A stretch of DNA of 38,853 nucleotides, from positions 1 through 38,853 of the forward strand of contig CANIKY010000019.1 in the NCBI GenBank assembly GCA_947468085.1, read 5' to 3'. The notes under the pieces are model-generated. The model had not been told where the DNA came from and made no database searches. It saw only the letters and a list, made by a program, of their open reading frames with translations. Position numbers and translations under genes: made by a program. The stretch's first letter is position 1, and each line of letters begins with the position of its first letter. This document shows positions 1-8,521 of this stretch, piece after piece. The DNA is from Paracoccaceae bacterium (GTDB lineage Bacteria > Pseudomonadota > Alphaproteobacteria > Rhodobacterales > Rhodobacteraceae).

Positions 1-258
1 ATCCCCTCGACCCTAACTGTCAACAACTACTTCGGCGTCTTGCAGGCTGTTTTGAACCACCTTGGCATCGGGGTTCTGCCCGATTACGTCACCGAAGATT
101 CCCCCCACCTGATCCGCGTCCTTCCCGAAGTGGAAAGTGCCGAAGTGCCTGTGTTTCTGGCCTATCCTGAAGAACTGCGCCATTCCAAACGCGTGGCGGC
201 GTTTCGCGACTTTGTGATGGACGAGATCATGGCCTTTCGGCGCCGTCAGCAAGACTAG
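1..258 (+). CDS. LysR-type transcriptional regulator, C-terminal part (5' end outside window)
   Basis: The reading frame is open from base 1 and ends at a TAG at 256-258, giving 85 residues without a start. The text, with LGIGVLPDYV followed by HLIRVLPEVE and a closing segment of VFLAYPEELRHSK and RVAAFRDFV, is the usual end of the LysR effector-binding domain, in which the last helix carries the 'R..AFRDF' pattern. The DNA-binding half lies outside the window, so neither its target nor its effector can be guessed. No gene follows on this strand before the terminator at 419-446. The family call is by pattern recognition only. Confidence 0.8.
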   Translation: MPSTLTVNNYFGVLQAVLNHLGIGVLPDYVTEDSPHLIRVLPEVESAEVPVFLAYPEELRHSKRVAAFRDFVMDEIMAFRRRQQD

Positions 259-366
259 CGTGGGGCGGTTAGACCGGCGTGCTATGCACGCAGCGCATAA
301 CGGAATTGCTGCATAAGCAGCACTGCAGCCGTTGCCTAAATTCTAAGCAAAGCCTATCTGCGTCAG

Positions 367-446
367 TGAGGCGTCAATCGAGTTCGCTCTTTGCGCTTCA
401 TACCTCCCTGTTGGACTTGGCCGAGCGCAAGCTCGGCCTTTTTTTT
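367..446 (+). ncRNA. Candidate trans-acting small RNA (hypothetical)
   Basis: TTGCCT (332-337) and TATCTG (355-360) are spaced by 17 bases and could be weak promoter boxes. About seven bases later a segment begins that folds as a 5' stem (GAGGCG 368-373 with CGCTTC 394-399, enclosing GAG-TTCG-CTC at 380-389). Next comes an unpaired stretch containing CCTCCC (403-408), then a strong intrinsic terminator with eight T. A structured 5' end, an exposed anti-Shine-Dalgarno-like CCUCCC and a U-rich terminator is the usual plan of Hfq-dependent small RNAs, and C/U-rich seeds are known in Rhodobacteraceae small RNAs. It could equally be the end of the LysR-type transcript. The 5' end is a guess. Confidence 0.35.
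419..446 (+). terminator. Intrinsic terminator
   Basis: GGCCGAGC (419-426), loop GCAA (427-430) and GCTCGGCC (431-438) form a perfect 8-bp GC-rich stem with a GNRA-type loop, followed at once by eight T (439-446). It lies 160 bases past the LysR-type stop codon, so it ends either that transcript or a separate small RNA. Confidence 0.9.
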
Positions 447-779
447 ACGGCCTAAATTCTGCGTTTTGCCGCAAATATAGCCACCTTAGCGAAGGACCCG
501 CTCAAAGCTTATGCGCCTTCAAAATCGCTCAAGCGCCGAAGCTTTCAAATCCCAACCCTGCCCTGCACCGCGCGACCCCGCAGAACCCAAAATGAGCGCT
601 TGCGACCCATGGCCTTCAATCAGGGGTGCCTATGGGAGAAACACATAAAATTTCCACGCCTTTGTGAAAAATCGGCTCGTTTTCAGCCGAACGGGCCCAA
701 GCGTGCTTTTCCTTTCTTTCCCCTTGCCCTAAAGGGCAGCAAAGGCCTGATGACCTGTGCCGCTATAAGGGAGACTGCC

Positions 780-2939
780 ATGTCAGAACCCGCGATCACC
801 CCCGCGCTTGTTGCCTCCCACGGATTGAAGCCTGATGAGTACGACCGCCTTTTGGGCATCATTGGCCGAGTGCCAACCTTTACCGAACTGGGCATCTTTT
901 CGGCCATGTGGAATGAACATTGTTCTTATAAATCGTCGAAGAAATGGCTGCGCACCCTGCCCACCACGGGCCCACAGGTCATTTGCGGGCCCGGAGAGAA
1001 TGCCGGCGTTGTCGATATTGGCGACGGGCAGGCCGTGATCTTCAAGATGGAAAGCCACAACCACCCGTCTTACATCGAACCCTATCAGGGCGCTGCGACC
1101 GGTGTGGGCGGGATTTTGCGCGATGTTTTTACCATGGGCGCGCGGCCTATTGCTGCGATGAACAGCCTGTCTTTTGGCCTGCCGTCGCATCCCAAGACGT
1201 CGCACCTTGTCAAAGGTGTGGTTGAAGGTGTCGGCGGTTACGGCAATGCCTTTGGCGTGCCGACAGTCGGCGGCGAGGTGCGCTTTCATCGCAGCTATAA
1301 CGGCAATTGTTTGGTGAACGCCTTTGCCGCTGGCTTGGCCGATGCCGACAAGATCTTTTATTCGGTGGCCTCAGGTGTCGGAATGCCCGTGGTTTACCTT
1401 GGGGCCAAGACAGGGCGTGACGGGGTGGGTGGGGCCACCATGGCCTCGGCCGAATTCGACGCCTCGATCGAGGAAAAGCGCCCGACGGTGCAGGTCGGCG
1501 ACCCTTTTACCGAAAAGCGGTTGCTAGAGGCGTGTTTGGAACTGATGGCCTCGGGTGCTGTGATATCTATTCAAGACATGGGGGCTGCTGGCCTGACCTG
1601 TTCGGCGGTTGAGATGGGCGATAAGGGCGGCTTGGGGATCAAGCTGCAGCTTGACGCCGTGCCGCAGCGCGAAACCAACATGACCGCCTACGAGATGATG
1701 CTGTCAGAATCGCAAGAGCGGATGTTGATGGTGCTGAAACCCGAGCTGGAAGATGTCGCCCGCGCGATCTTTGTGAAATGGGATCTGGATTTTGCCATTG
1801 TGGGGCAAACCATTGCCGAGGATCGGTTTTTGATCCTGCATGGTGACCAGATCAAGGCCGATTTGCCCTTGTCCAAACTTTCCTCTTCTGCTCCTGAATA
1901 TGACCGGCCTTGGGTGGCAACCCCGCCCGCAGCCCCGCTGCCCGCCTTTCCCGCCATCGGCGCATTGGATGCGTTGCGCGCCCTGATCAGCGCGCCGTCT
2001 TATGCCCACAAGGCTTGGGTTTATGAACAATACGACAGCCAAGTGCTGGCCGACACCATCCGCCGCCCGGGCATGGGGGCTGGTGTTGTACGGGTGCATG
2101 GCACCAAAAAGGCGCTGGCCTTCACATCCGATGTGACACCACGCTATGTAATGGCCAACCCCGAACGTGGCGGCTTGCAGGCGGTCGCGGAAGCTTATCG
2201 CAACCTGTGTGCGGTGGGCGCGCTGCCCTTGGCCACGACCGACAATCTGAACTTCGGCAACCCCGAAAAGCCCGAGATTATGGGCCAATTGGTAGGTGCT
2301 TTGAAAGGGATTGCAGCGGCCTGCATTGCCCTTGATATGCCCATCGTGTCAGGCAACGTGTCGCTTTACAACGAAACCGATGGCGCAGGAATTATGCCCA
2401 CGCCGACGATCGGTGCTGTGGGCATCTTAGCCAATGCAAGCGATCTGATCGGCGGTGTGCCGCAGGAAGGCGATGTGGCGGTTCTGATTGGCACAACCTT
2501 TGGCCATCTGGGCCAATCGGCCCTGCTGGCAGAGGCCTTCGGGATCGAGGCAGGCGATGCCCCACCGGTTGATCTGGCGGCCGAAAAGGCCCATGGCAGC
2601 TTTATCCGCGCCCATGGCAAGGCGTTTCATGCGTGTACCGACCTGTCAGACGGTGGCTTGGCCCTTGCAGCCTTTGAAATGGCCGAAGGAGCAGGCTTAG
2701 GGCTGACCCTAACCGCCGCCGATACAGCGACACTTTATGGCGAAGATCAGGCCCGCTATCTGGTGGCCCTGCCCGCCCCAAAGGCCGAGGCGCTTTTGGC
2801 CCAAGCCACGGCCCACGGGATCCCAGCCGCCGCCATCGGTCACTTTGGCGGCAATCTCGTCACTTTTGGTCAAGAAAGCGCCCCCTTGGCGGCCCTATCA
2901 GCCCTGTACCGTACCGCCTTTGCCAAGGCGGTTGCATGA
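780..2939 (+). CDS. purL: Phosphoribosylformylglycinamidine synthase subunit PurL
   Basis: This is the ATP-dependent synthetase subunit that converts FGAR to FGAM with glutamine-derived ammonia in de novo purine synthesis. It works in the cytoplasm with PurQ and PurS, which are not in this window. The 719 residues fit the stand-alone small PurL type. WNEHCSYK at residues 44-51 and ESHNHP at 91-96 are the signature motifs near the catalytic histidine and the nucleotide site. The GATGVGG and [10 protein letters not shown] segments follow, and a second ATP-grasp-like AIRS half occupies the C-terminal part. The ATG at 780 was chosen because AGGGAG lies just upstream and family similarity begins there, although the frame is open back to 600. 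The stop overlaps the next start by four bases (ATGA), implying translational coupling. Confidence 0.96.
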   Translation: MSEPAITPALVASHGLKPDEYDRLLGIIGRVPTFTELGIFSAMWNEHCSYKSSKKWLRTLPTTGPQVICGPGENAGVVDIGDGQAVIFKMESHNHPSYIEPYQGAATGVGGILRDVFTMGARPIAAMNSLSFGLPSHPKTSHLVKGVVEGVGGYGNAFGVPTVGGEVRFHRSYNGNCLVNAFAAGLADADKIFYSVASGVGMPVVYLGAKTGRDGVGGATMASAEFDASIEEKRPTVQVGDPFTEKRLLEACLELMASGAVISIQDMGAAGLTCSAVEMGDKGGLGIKLQLDAVPQRETNMTAYEMMLSESQERMLMVLKPELEDVARAIFVKWDLDFAIVGQTIAEDRFLILHGDQIKADLPLSKLSSSAPEYDRPWVATPPAAPLPAFPAIGALDALRALISAPSYAHKAWVYEQYDSQVLADTIRRPGMGAGVVRVHGTKKALAFTSDVTPRYVMANPERGGLQAVAEAYRNLCAVGALPLATTDNLNFGNPEKPEIMGQLVGALKGIAAACIALDMPIVSGNVSLYNETDGAGIMPTPTIGAVGILANASDLIGGVPQEGDVAVLIGTTFGHLGQSALLAEAFGIEAGDAPPVDLAAEKAHGSFIRAHGKAFHACTDLSDGGLALAAFEMAEGAGLGLTLTAADTATLYGEDQARYLVALPAPKAEALLAQATAHGIPAAAIGHFGGNLVTFGQESAPLAALSALYRTAFAKAVA

Positions 2940-3436
2940 TCCTTCGCCCAGCCACGCCCGCAGATTTCGCCTTTATCCGCGGGCTGGCGGGGCACCCCAC
3001 CTATGCGCCCTTCATCACCGACGACGACGAGCCCACCCTTTTTGCCCACCTGACCAACCCAGCCCACCGCTTGGTGATCTGGCAAGATGCGACAGGCCCC
3101 GCAGGATTTGCGCTGTATTGCGAGATTGGCGAGCCTTCTGGCCGTGTCGAACTGCGCCGTCTGGCCTTGGCTCACCCCGGTCAGGGCGAGGGCGCGGCGT
3201 TCTTGGGCGCGCTGATCGACTATGCCTTCGTTGACCTGCACGCGCAGCGCCTGTGGTTGGATGCCTCGTCCGAAAACCCCCGCGCTCAAAAAGCCTATCT
3301 GAAGGCAGGCTTTGTCTTTGAAGGCCGCCAACGCGCCCATTGGTACCGCCCCGCCTTGGGCCGCGCTGTCGATCTGATGCTTTACGGCATCCTGCGCGAT
3401 GAATGGCTGACCTTCAAAGCACCCTTGCAGCCCTGA
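2936..3436 (+). CDS. GNAT-family N-acetyltransferase
   Basis: The 166-residue product has the layout of a Gcn5-related acetyltransferase. It has an N-terminal [16 protein letters not shown] motif, a central strand ending in [16 protein letters not shown], which matches the acetyl-CoA pyrophosphate-binding motif A (Q-x-x-G-x-G/A), and a C-terminal [13 protein letters not shown] motif typical of the RimJ/RimI-like group. It should transfer an acetyl group from acetyl-CoA to an amine, but the acceptor cannot be told. It starts inside the purL stop codon (ATGA overlap), so it is probably made from the purL transcript, with bolA 40 bases downstream. There is no sequence-level link to purine synthesis. 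Confidence 0.85.
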   Translation: MILRPATPADFAFIRGLAGHPTYAPFITDDDEPTLFAHLTNPAHRLVIWQDATGPAGFALYCEIGEPSGRVELRRLALAHPGQGEGAAFLGALIDYAFVDLHAQRLWLDASSENPRAQKAYLKAGFVFEGRQRAHWYRPALGRAVDLMLYGILRDEWLTFKAPLQP

Positions 3437-3476
3437 CCCGCGCGCCCTACATCTTATGCAAAGAACAGGAGACCCC

Positions 3477-3719
3477 ATGGCCATGCAAGCCCATGACATC
3501 GAATCCCTGATCCGCGCCAGCTTTCCTGACGCGCAGATCACCATCACCGACCTTGCCGGTGACGGCAACCATTGGGCGGCCGAGGTGATCGATGCCAGCT
3601 TCAAGGGCCAAAGCCGTGTGCAACAACAGCGCGCGGTCTATGCCAGCCTGAAAGGCAAGATGGATGGGGCACAGGGCGAATTGCACGCCTTGGCCCTAAC
3701 CACCAAAGCGCCAAACTAA
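3477..3719 (+). CDS. bolA: BolA-family protein
   Basis: An 80-residue BolA/IbaG-type protein. The pattern [20 protein letters not shown], then [15 protein letters not shown] and the ending [10 protein letters not shown] with the conserved His70, is characteristic. BolA proteins form [2Fe-2S]-bridged heterodimers with CGFS monothiol glutaredoxins and take part in iron-sulfur trafficking and iron signalling. The monothiol glutaredoxin gene directly downstream (52 bases away) is that partner, which supports both calls. An in-frame ATG exists at 3456, but AGGAG at 3467-3471 sits five bases before the ATG at 3477, so that start is used; the ATG at 3483 is less well placed. Confidence 0.93.
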   Translation: MAMQAHDIESLIRASFPDAQITITDLAGDGNHWAAEVIDASFKGQSRVQQQRAVYASLKGKMDGAQGELHALALTTKAPN

Positions 3720-3771
3720 CTTTCATCCCAAAACCGAACCGCACAGATTGACCTGCGGCGAAAGGAAAAAA

Positions 3772-4137
3772 ATGAACGCGATTGACACAATCAAAGACAC
3801 CGTGGCCAAGAACGATGTTGTCTTGTTCATGAAAGGCACCAAGATGATGCCGCAATGCGGATTTTCATCGCGTGTGGCGGGGGTGCTAAATTACATGGGC
3901 ATCGAGTTCGCCGATGTGAACGTTCTGGCCGATGCCGAGATACGTCAGGGTATCAAGGACTTTTCGGACTGGCCCACGATCCCGCAGCTTTACGTCAAGG
4001 GCGAGTTTGTCGGCGGCTGCGACATCGTGACCGAGATGACCCTGTCGGGCGAGTTGGACCAACTCTTGGAAGCCAAAGGTGTCACCTTTGACAAAGCCGC
4101 TTCAGAAAAGATCCGCGAAGCCAATAAAGAAGCCTAG
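3772..4137 (+). CDS. grxD: Monothiol glutaredoxin, Grx4 family
   Basis: The 121-residue product has the CGFS active site (residues 29-32) preceded by FMKGT, the cis-proline segment [13 protein letters not shown] (68-80) and the glutathione-binding GGCDI (81-85). These features define monothiol Grx4/Grx5 proteins, which bind a glutathione-ligated [2Fe-2S] cluster and pass it to acceptors or exchange it with BolA instead of acting as classical disulfide reductases. The ATG at 3772 follows AAAGGA at a normal distance; the upstream in-frame ATG at 3748 has no ribosome binding site. The bolA-grxD neighbourhood is common in alphaproteobacteria. The region after the stop holds two palindromic repeats (4153-4169 and 4258-4276). 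Confidence 0.95.
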   Translation: MNAIDTIKDTVAKNDVVLFMKGTKMMPQCGFSSRVAGVLNYMGIEFADVNVLADAEIRQGIKDFSDWPTIPQLYVKGEFVGGCDIVTEMTLSGELDQLLEAKGVTFDKAASEKIREANKEA

Positions 4138-4152
4138 GCGGGCGGGTTAACA

Positions 4153-4169
4153 AATTTTCTGCGAAAATT
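4153..4169. repeat. Palindromic repeat, TTTTC-TGC-GAAAA family (copy 1)
   Basis: AATTTTC-TGC-GAAAATT is a perfect 7-bp inverted repeat with a 3-base centre. It lies 15 bases after the grxD stop, in the convergent space between grxD and zapA. It is the reverse complement of the core of the copy at 4258-4276. Confidence 0.85.
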
Positions 4170-4176
4170 GATGCTT

Positions 4177-4196
4177 GGCGCGCTGAAAAGCGCGCC
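4177..4196. repeat. GC-rich hairpin with GAAA loop between two palindromic repeats
   Basis: GGCGCGCT (4177-4184), loop GAAA and AGCGCGCC (4189-4196) form a perfect 8-bp stem. No T-run follows on either strand, so it does not look like a standard intrinsic terminator. It sits between the two oppositely oriented TTTTC/GAAAA palindromes in the grxD-zapA gap. Confidence 0.6.
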
Positions 4197-4257
4197 GATG
4201 TCCTTTGAACTGACAAATAAAAAAAAGTACCCCCCCCTGTCGGGCCGCGCTACACCA

Positions 4258-4276
4258 AGATTTTCGCAGAAAATCT
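4258..4276. repeat. Palindromic repeat, TTTTC-GCA-GAAAA family (copy 2)
   Basis: AGATTTTC-GCA-GAAAATCT is a perfect 8-bp inverted repeat with a 3-base centre. It lies 17 bases beyond the zapA stop and is inverted relative to copy 1, so copies 1 and 2 together with the intervening hairpin form a compound inverted structure. Confidence 0.85.
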
Positions 4277-4293
4277 GTTACACCTCTGGCAGA

Positions 4294-4662
4294 TCAGTTG
4301 ATCACTGCGTCCAGTCTGTCGGCCAAAGCCTCCGCCTGAGCCGCGATATGGGACAAAACTTCCACCGACCCCTGCGCAACGCCCGAGGGGTCGACCGCGC
4401 CTGTTTGCTTTAACAAACGCTCCATCTCGGCGATGCGCGCTTTGGTGCGGCGCAGGTCTTCTTCCAATGTGGCGGTCCGGTCGGCCAGCATCAAACCCGC
4501 CATCAAAAGCATCCGCACCTCTGGCAAGCGGCCGACTTTCGCTTGCAAGGGGCCTGCCTCGTCATCCAGCATCTTGGCCGCAGCTTGCAAAAACGTCTCT
4601 TCGCCAGCCTGACAGGTGACAAGAAATTTGCGATCGGCAATAAATATTTCAAGATCAGGCAT
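4294..4662 (-). CDS. zapA: Cell division protein ZapA
   Basis: The 122-residue product has the small N-terminal ZapA domain (EIFIADRKFLVTC then AAKMLDDEA) followed by a long helix with heptad character (LEEDLRRTKARIAEMERLL, about residues 66-85). ZapA binds FtsZ and cross-links protofilaments to tighten the Z-ring. It overlaps the upstream coiled-coil gene by 8 bases, so the two are translationally linked. In Caulobacter the ZapA partner ZauP is encoded directly upstream in the same way. The C-terminal tail is longer than in the enterobacterial protein, as is usual in alphaproteobacteria. Transketolase is divergent next to this pair. Confidence 0.88.
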   Translation of the reverse strand: MPDLEIFIADRKFLVTCQAGEETFLQAAAKMLDDEAGPLQAKVGRLPEVRMLLMAGLMLADRTATLEEDLRRTKARIAEMERLLKQTGAVDPSGVAQGSVEVLSHIAAQAEALADRLDAVIN

Positions 4663-5071
4663 TGGGATGGGCCTCTGCTGCGTCGACCAAGGGGGCTAGT
4701 GCTGCCAAGATTTTAGCAATCTCAGCAGTTTCAGCTTCGCGCGCTTGAATAAGCGCATCAAATTCGGCTTGAAGCGTTTGGGTGGCGCGGCTTGCTTGTG
4801 CCAAGTGGGCATCAGCCTGCTCTTCCATCAGGCGCAAGTCTTCGCGCAACTGGGCAATGGCGCTGTGCAGGCGTTGATTTTCAAAGCTGCTTTCATCCAC
4901 TTTACGCTGAAGGCGAACCAGTTCAGCGGATATCTCTTCACCAGTGCCGAATTGGAAGGCTGTATCATTAACCCTTGGGTCCGTGGCACCTGCGGACCAC
5001 TGGTCAATGCCAGCGCCGATCCGTGCCAAAGCAGACAGGATGCGCTGTTCTAGTGTGGCTAAATCGGCCAT
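4655..5071 (-). CDS. Coiled-coil protein, likely ZapA partner (ZauP-like)
   Basis: A 138-residue protein with no signal peptide. Residues about 45-115 are rich in charged heptads (ISAELVRLQRKVDESSFENQ, then IAQLREDLRLMEEQADA), predicting a long coiled coil. It lies directly upstream of zapA and overlaps it by 8 bases. That position and the coiled-coil make-up match ZauP, the Caulobacter protein that pairs with ZapA to focus the Z-ring. Sequence conservation in this family is low, so the identification rests mainly on synteny. The ATG at 5071 is preceded by GAGGGATCCG, an acceptable ribosome binding site. The divergent region to tkt (5072-5241) must hold the promoters of both units. Confidence 0.7.
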   Translation of the reverse strand: MADLATLEQRILSALARIGAGIDQWSAGATDPRVNDTAFQFGTGEEISAELVRLQRKVDESSFENQRLHSAIAQLREDLRLMEEQADAHLAQASRATQTLQAEFDALIQAREAETAEIAKILAALAPLVDAAEAHPNA

Positions 5072-5167
5072 CGGATCCCTCGGTCTTTGCGCGTCACTCG
5101 TCCTTAACTTGGCGATGCAAACCCCGCCGCGTCAAGGCCGATCTTCACACAATTTTCCCCGCCCCGC

Positions 5168-5195
5168 TTGAACTTGTCCGATAGGCTGCTATGCA
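5168..5195 (+). promoter_or_regulatory. Weak promoter-like boxes upstream of tkt
   Basis: TTGAAC (5168-5173) and TATGCA (5190-5195) are separated by 16 bases and lie about 46 bases before the tkt GTG. The match to the sigma-70 consensus is partial (four and three of six), so this is only a candidate. Confidence 0.25.
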
Positions 5196-5241
5196 CGGGT
5201 GCAACCAAGACTTGATCCTTTCTTAACATCAGGACACCAAA

Positions 5242-7257
5242 GTGAATATCGACACCCTGCGCGCGCGCCACCCCGAGCATTGGATGGCCGCCTGCGCCAT
5301 TCGCACTTTGACGCTGGACGCGGTGGCCGCCGCCAATTCGGGGCATTCCGGCATGCCGATGGGCATGGCCGATGTTGCGACAGTTTTGTTTGAAAAGCAT
5401 CTGAAGTTCGATCCCACAGCGCCGCATTGGCCCGACCGTGACCGCTTTATCCTGTCGGCGGGGCATGGGTCGATGCTGCTGTATTCGGTGCTGTATTTGA
5501 CGGGCTACGCCGATATCACCCTTGACCAGATCAAAGGCTTTCGCCAATGGGGCATGCGCACGGCGGGGCATCCTGAATATGGCCATGCGGCGGGGATTGA
5601 AACCACCACCGGCCCCTTGGGCCAAGGTTTGGCCAATGCCGTGGGCTTTGCCATGGCCGAGGCCAACCTGCGCGCCCGTCTGGGGGCCAAGGTTCAAAGC
5701 CACCGCACCTATGTGATGGCGGGCGATGGGTGTTTGATGGAGGGCGTCTCGCAAGAGGCCCTTGCCTTGGCGGGCAAGCATAAGCTGGAAAACCTCATCG
5801 TGCTGTGGGACGACAATGGCATCACGATTGATGGCAAAGTGTCCATGGCCGATATCACTGACCAAAAGGCGCGCTTTGCGGCCTCTGGCTGGGCGGTGTT
5901 CAGCTGTGACGGCCATGATCCGGTCGATATCGACCGCGCCCTGACCCAAGCGAAAGCTGCAGGCGCGCCGTCAATGATCGCCTGCAAGACCCATATCGCG
6001 CTGGGGTCTTCTGCACAGGACACTTCTAAAGGCCATGGTGCCTTGACCGATGCCAAGCTGATCGCCGACACCAAAGCCGCCTATGGCTGGACTGAGGCGC
6101 CCTTTGGCATTCCTGCTGCCGTCAAGGCGCGTTGGGAAAGCTTGGGCGCGCGTGGTGCGGCGGCACGTTCGGCTTGGGAGGCAAACCTTGCCACCCTGCC
6201 CCAAGCTCGCCAAGACCTTGTCGCGCGTATTTTTGCGGGTGACGCGCCAAAGGGTCTGAAAAAAGCCATCACCGAGGTGAAAAAAGCCGCAGTCGAAGGC
6301 AAACCCAAGCTCGCCACGCGCTCGGCCAGTGAAAAGGTGCTGACGGCCGTCAATCCGGTAATGTTTGAAACCATCGGTGGTTCTGCCGATTTGACCGGTT
6401 CGAACAACACCAAGACGCCGGACTTGGGCGTTTTCTCGCCCGAAGACCGCAAGGGCCGCTATGTGTACTACGGCATCCGCGAACATGGCATGGCGTCGGC
6501 CATGAACGGCATGGCGCTGCATGGCGGCGTGCGGGCTTATGGTGGCACGTTCATGTGCTTTACCGACTATGCCCGCCCCGCCATGCGCCTGTCAGCGCTA
6601 ATGGGCGTGCCGGTGGTCTATGTGATGACCCATGACAGCATCGGTCTGGGCGAAGACGGGCCGACCCACCAGCCGGTGGAACACTTGGCCATCAGCCGTG
6701 CAACGCCCAACACCTATGTCTTCCGCCCCGCCGATCTGGTGGAAACCGCCGAGGCTTGGGAACTGGCGCTGACGGCCAAATCCACCCCGTCGGTTTTGGC
6801 CCTGAGCCGCCAGAACCTCCCCACCGTGCGCCTGACCCATTCCAACGCCAACCTCACCGCCAAAGGCGCCTATATTCTGGCCGAGGCCGAGGCCAAGCGG
6901 CAGGTGATCTTGATTGCCACCGGATCGGAAGTAGAAATCGCCCTGAAAGCCCGCGCAGCACTTGAGGCCGAGGGGATTGGCACCCGTGTCGTCTCGATGC
7001 CCTGTATGGAGCTGTTTGCAGCACAGGATGAGGCTTATCGCCGCAAAGTGCTGCCTCCGGGGCCAGTGAGGGTGGGCATCGAAGCCGGTGTGCGCCAAGG
7101 CTGGGACCGCTGGCTTTTGGGTGAGCGCGGGCGCGAGGCCAAGGCGGGCTTTGTGGGTATGGCGTCTTTTGGCGCATCCGCCCCGATTGACCGTTTGTAC
7201 AAAGAGTTTGGCATCACGGCAGAAGCGGCTGCGGCCTTGGCCAAGAGCTTGCTTTAA
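5242..7257 (+). CDS. tkt: Transketolase
   Basis: Thiamine-diphosphate enzyme of the non-oxidative pentose phosphate pathway (and the Calvin cycle where present) that moves two-carbon ketol units between sugar phosphates. The 671 residues are the normal length. [12 protein letters not shown] (30-41) and the thiamine-binding GDG...DN motif (161-192) are clear. The central pyrimidine-binding domain has [11 protein letters not shown] and YYGIREHGM, and [16 protein letters not shown] is the usual transketolase signature. The start is a GTG at 5242, seven bases after AGGA; no ATG lies nearby in frame. The gene is divergent from the zapA pair. The gap gene is downstream but separated by a minus-strand gene, so they are not one operon. 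Confidence 0.96.
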   Translation: MNIDTLRARHPEHWMAACAIRTLTLDAVAAANSGHSGMPMGMADVATVLFEKHLKFDPTAPHWPDRDRFILSAGHGSMLLYSVLYLTGYADITLDQIKGFRQWGMRTAGHPEYGHAAGIETTTGPLGQGLANAVGFAMAEANLRARLGAKVQSHRTYVMAGDGCLMEGVSQEALALAGKHKLENLIVLWDDNGITIDGKVSMADITDQKARFAASGWAVFSCDGHDPVDIDRALTQAKAAGAPSMIACKTHIALGSSAQDTSKGHGALTDAKLIADTKAAYGWTEAPFGIPAAVKARWESLGARGAAARSAWEANLATLPQARQDLVARIFAGDAPKGLKKAITEVKKAAVEGKPKLATRSASEKVLTAVNPVMFETIGGSADLTGSNNTKTPDLGVFSPEDRKGRYVYYGIREHGMASAMNGMALHGGVRAYGGTFMCFTDYARPAMRLSALMGVPVVYVMTHDSIGLGEDGPTHQPVEHLAISRATPNTYVFRPADLVETAEAWELALTAKSTPSVLALSRQNLPTVRLTHSNANLTAKGAYILAEAEAKRQVILIATGSEVEIALKARAALEAEGIGTRVVSMPCMELFAAQDEAYRRKVLPPGPVRVGIEAGVRQGWDRWLLGERGREAKAGFVGMASFGASAPIDRLYKEFGITAEAAAALAKSLL

Positions 7258-7279
7258 AAACGGGGGGCTCACCCCCCCG
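7256..7279 (-). terminator. Probable intrinsic terminator for the DUF808 gene
   Basis: CGGGGGG (7261-7267) pairs with CCCCCCG (7273-7279). Read on the minus strand, the hairpin is followed by TTTTT (7260 to 7256), which overlaps the tkt stop codon. On the plus strand no T-run follows, so the structure is better suited to ending minus-strand transcription. Confidence 0.5.
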
Positions 7280-7340
7280 CGCATCCCAAGAATATTTGGG
7301 CTAAGATGAACGTCAGGCGCAGCGCCCTTGGAGCTGCGCC

Positions 7341-8297
7341 TTACTGTTTGCTGAAGCGGGCAAAAAGCGGGCCAATTACGCGGGTGGCCAGCGGAATGAT
7401 CGCCATCCCTGCAATCAGGCCGACCACGCCGTCCAGCGCGGCTTTGACGGCCCAAGTGACAAAGCCCTGCGCTACGGGCACAGCATAGGCGACGATCTCG
7501 GCCCAATGTTCAAAGGCATGGGCAGGTGCTGCGAACCCAAACACCTCGGCCCCGTGAACAAGCATCGACCCGCCCACCCACAGCATCGCTGCCGTGCCGA
7601 GCGTGGCCAAGAAAGACAAAAACATCGGCATCGCCAAAACCAAACCCCGCCCCAAAGCCCGCATCCCACGCCAAGCAGCAGTGCGCGCCAGATACAGGCC
7701 GATGTCATCCATTTTAACGATCAGCGCCACCGAGCCATAGACCAAGACAGTGATCGCAACGGCGACAAGGGCAAGGGTCACGGCCTCGACCCACAGGGCG
7801 CTGTCGGGAAGTTCGCCCAAGGCGATTGTCATGATCTCTGCCGACAAGATGAAGTCGGTCTTGATGGCGCCTGCCACCTTTTGCTCTTCCAGATGGGCGG
7901 GATCGGCTGTGTCAAAATCCGCCTCAACTTGTGCGTCTTTATGGGGGGCTAAGGCGTGATACACCTTTTCGGCCCCTTCAAAGCACAAATAGGCCCCGCC
8001 CAGCGTCAGCAGCGGCACAATGGCCGAGGGCAGAAAGACCGACAGCAGCAAAGCGATTGGCAGCAAGATCAGCAGTTTGTTCTTCATCGAACCCTTGGCG
8101 ATGCGCCAGATGATGGGCAGTTCACGGTCCGCCGAAAAGCCCGTGGCATACGACGGCGTGACAGCCGCGTCATCAATCACCACGCCTGCAGCCTTGGCCC
8201 CCGCCTTGGCCGCAGCCGCCGCGATATCATCAACCGAGGCCGCCGCCACTTTGGCAATCGCTGCCACATCATCCAATAAGGCTAGAAGTCCACTCAT
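7341..8297 (-). CDS. DUF808-family inner-membrane protein (YedI-like)
   Basis: The 318-residue product begins SGLLALLDDVAAIAKVAAAS, continues with DIAAAAAKAGAKAAGVVIDD, and has TPSYATGFSADRELPIIWRI before the first membrane segment. This is the typical start of the DUF808 family (YedI in E. coli). At least six hydrophobic segments follow, for example LLILLPIALLLSVFLPSAIV and the region around WAVKAALDGVVGLIAGMAII. The function of the family is unknown. A GTG codon precedes the ATG at 8297; the ATG is preferred because GGTGAG lies upstream. It is divergent from gap across 224 bases. Confidence 0.88.
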   Translation of the reverse strand: MSGLLALLDDVAAIAKVAAASVDDIAAAAAKAGAKAAGVVIDDAAVTPSYATGFSADRELPIIWRIAKGSMKNKLLILLPIALLLSVFLPSAIVPLLTLGGAYLCFEGAEKVYHALAPHKDAQVEADFDTADPAHLEEQKVAGAIKTDFILSAEIMTIALGELPDSALWVEAVTLALVAVAITVLVYGSVALIVKMDDIGLYLARTAAWRGMRALGRGLVLAMPMFLSFLATLGTAAMLWVGGSMLVHGAEVFGFAAPAHAFEHWAEIVAYAVPVAQGFVTWAVKAALDGVVGLIAGMAIIPLATRVIGPLFARFSKQ

Positions 8298-8521
8298 CAC
8301 TCACCAAAGGTTGTTTGGCGCTATCTAGGCAGGCGGAGTGGGTTTGCAAAGGCCCTAGCATCCAGCGGGTGAGTGGAATTTTGGCCTTTGTCACGATCTC
8401 TTCGCAAGAATTGCGTCTTTTTGCCCGCAATATCGCAAATCAGCGGTTGATCTTGGACCCGTTCTGGCGAATTTACCGCGCAGGCCCACACGCATCGTCA
8501 TCCTTTGCTTAGGAGTTCGTC

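Larger units (their letters stand above)
259..779. other. Gene-free stretch between the LysR-type gene and purL
   Basis: No convincing coding frame is present in these 521 bases. They hold a possible small RNA with its own promoter-like boxes (332-446), the intrinsic terminator that closes it (419-446), and two hairpins in the purL leader: TCGGCT/AGCCGA at 672-690 and TGCCC/GGGCA at 725-738. The open frame that extends purL upstream to 600 lacks family similarity and a ribosome binding site and is taken to be leader. I found no clear sigma-70 promoter for purL. Confidence 0.6.

Noticed and set aside
600-779. N-terminal extension of PurL from an ATG-like start at 600
   Set aside because: The extra 60 residues do not resemble PurL, hairpins lie in this stretch, and a ribosome binding site stands directly before the ATG at 780.
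4200-4240. A-run and C-run (AAAAAAAAG, CCCCCCCC) as a phase-variable tract
   Set aside because: It is not inside or just upstream of any gene; it lies between two convergent 3' ends, so a switching role has no visible target.
7315-7342. GGCGCAG/CTGCGCC hairpin as a terminator for tkt
   Set aside because: The stem is good but no T-run follows on either strand; the hairpin at 7256-7279 is the better terminator candidate, and for the minus strand.
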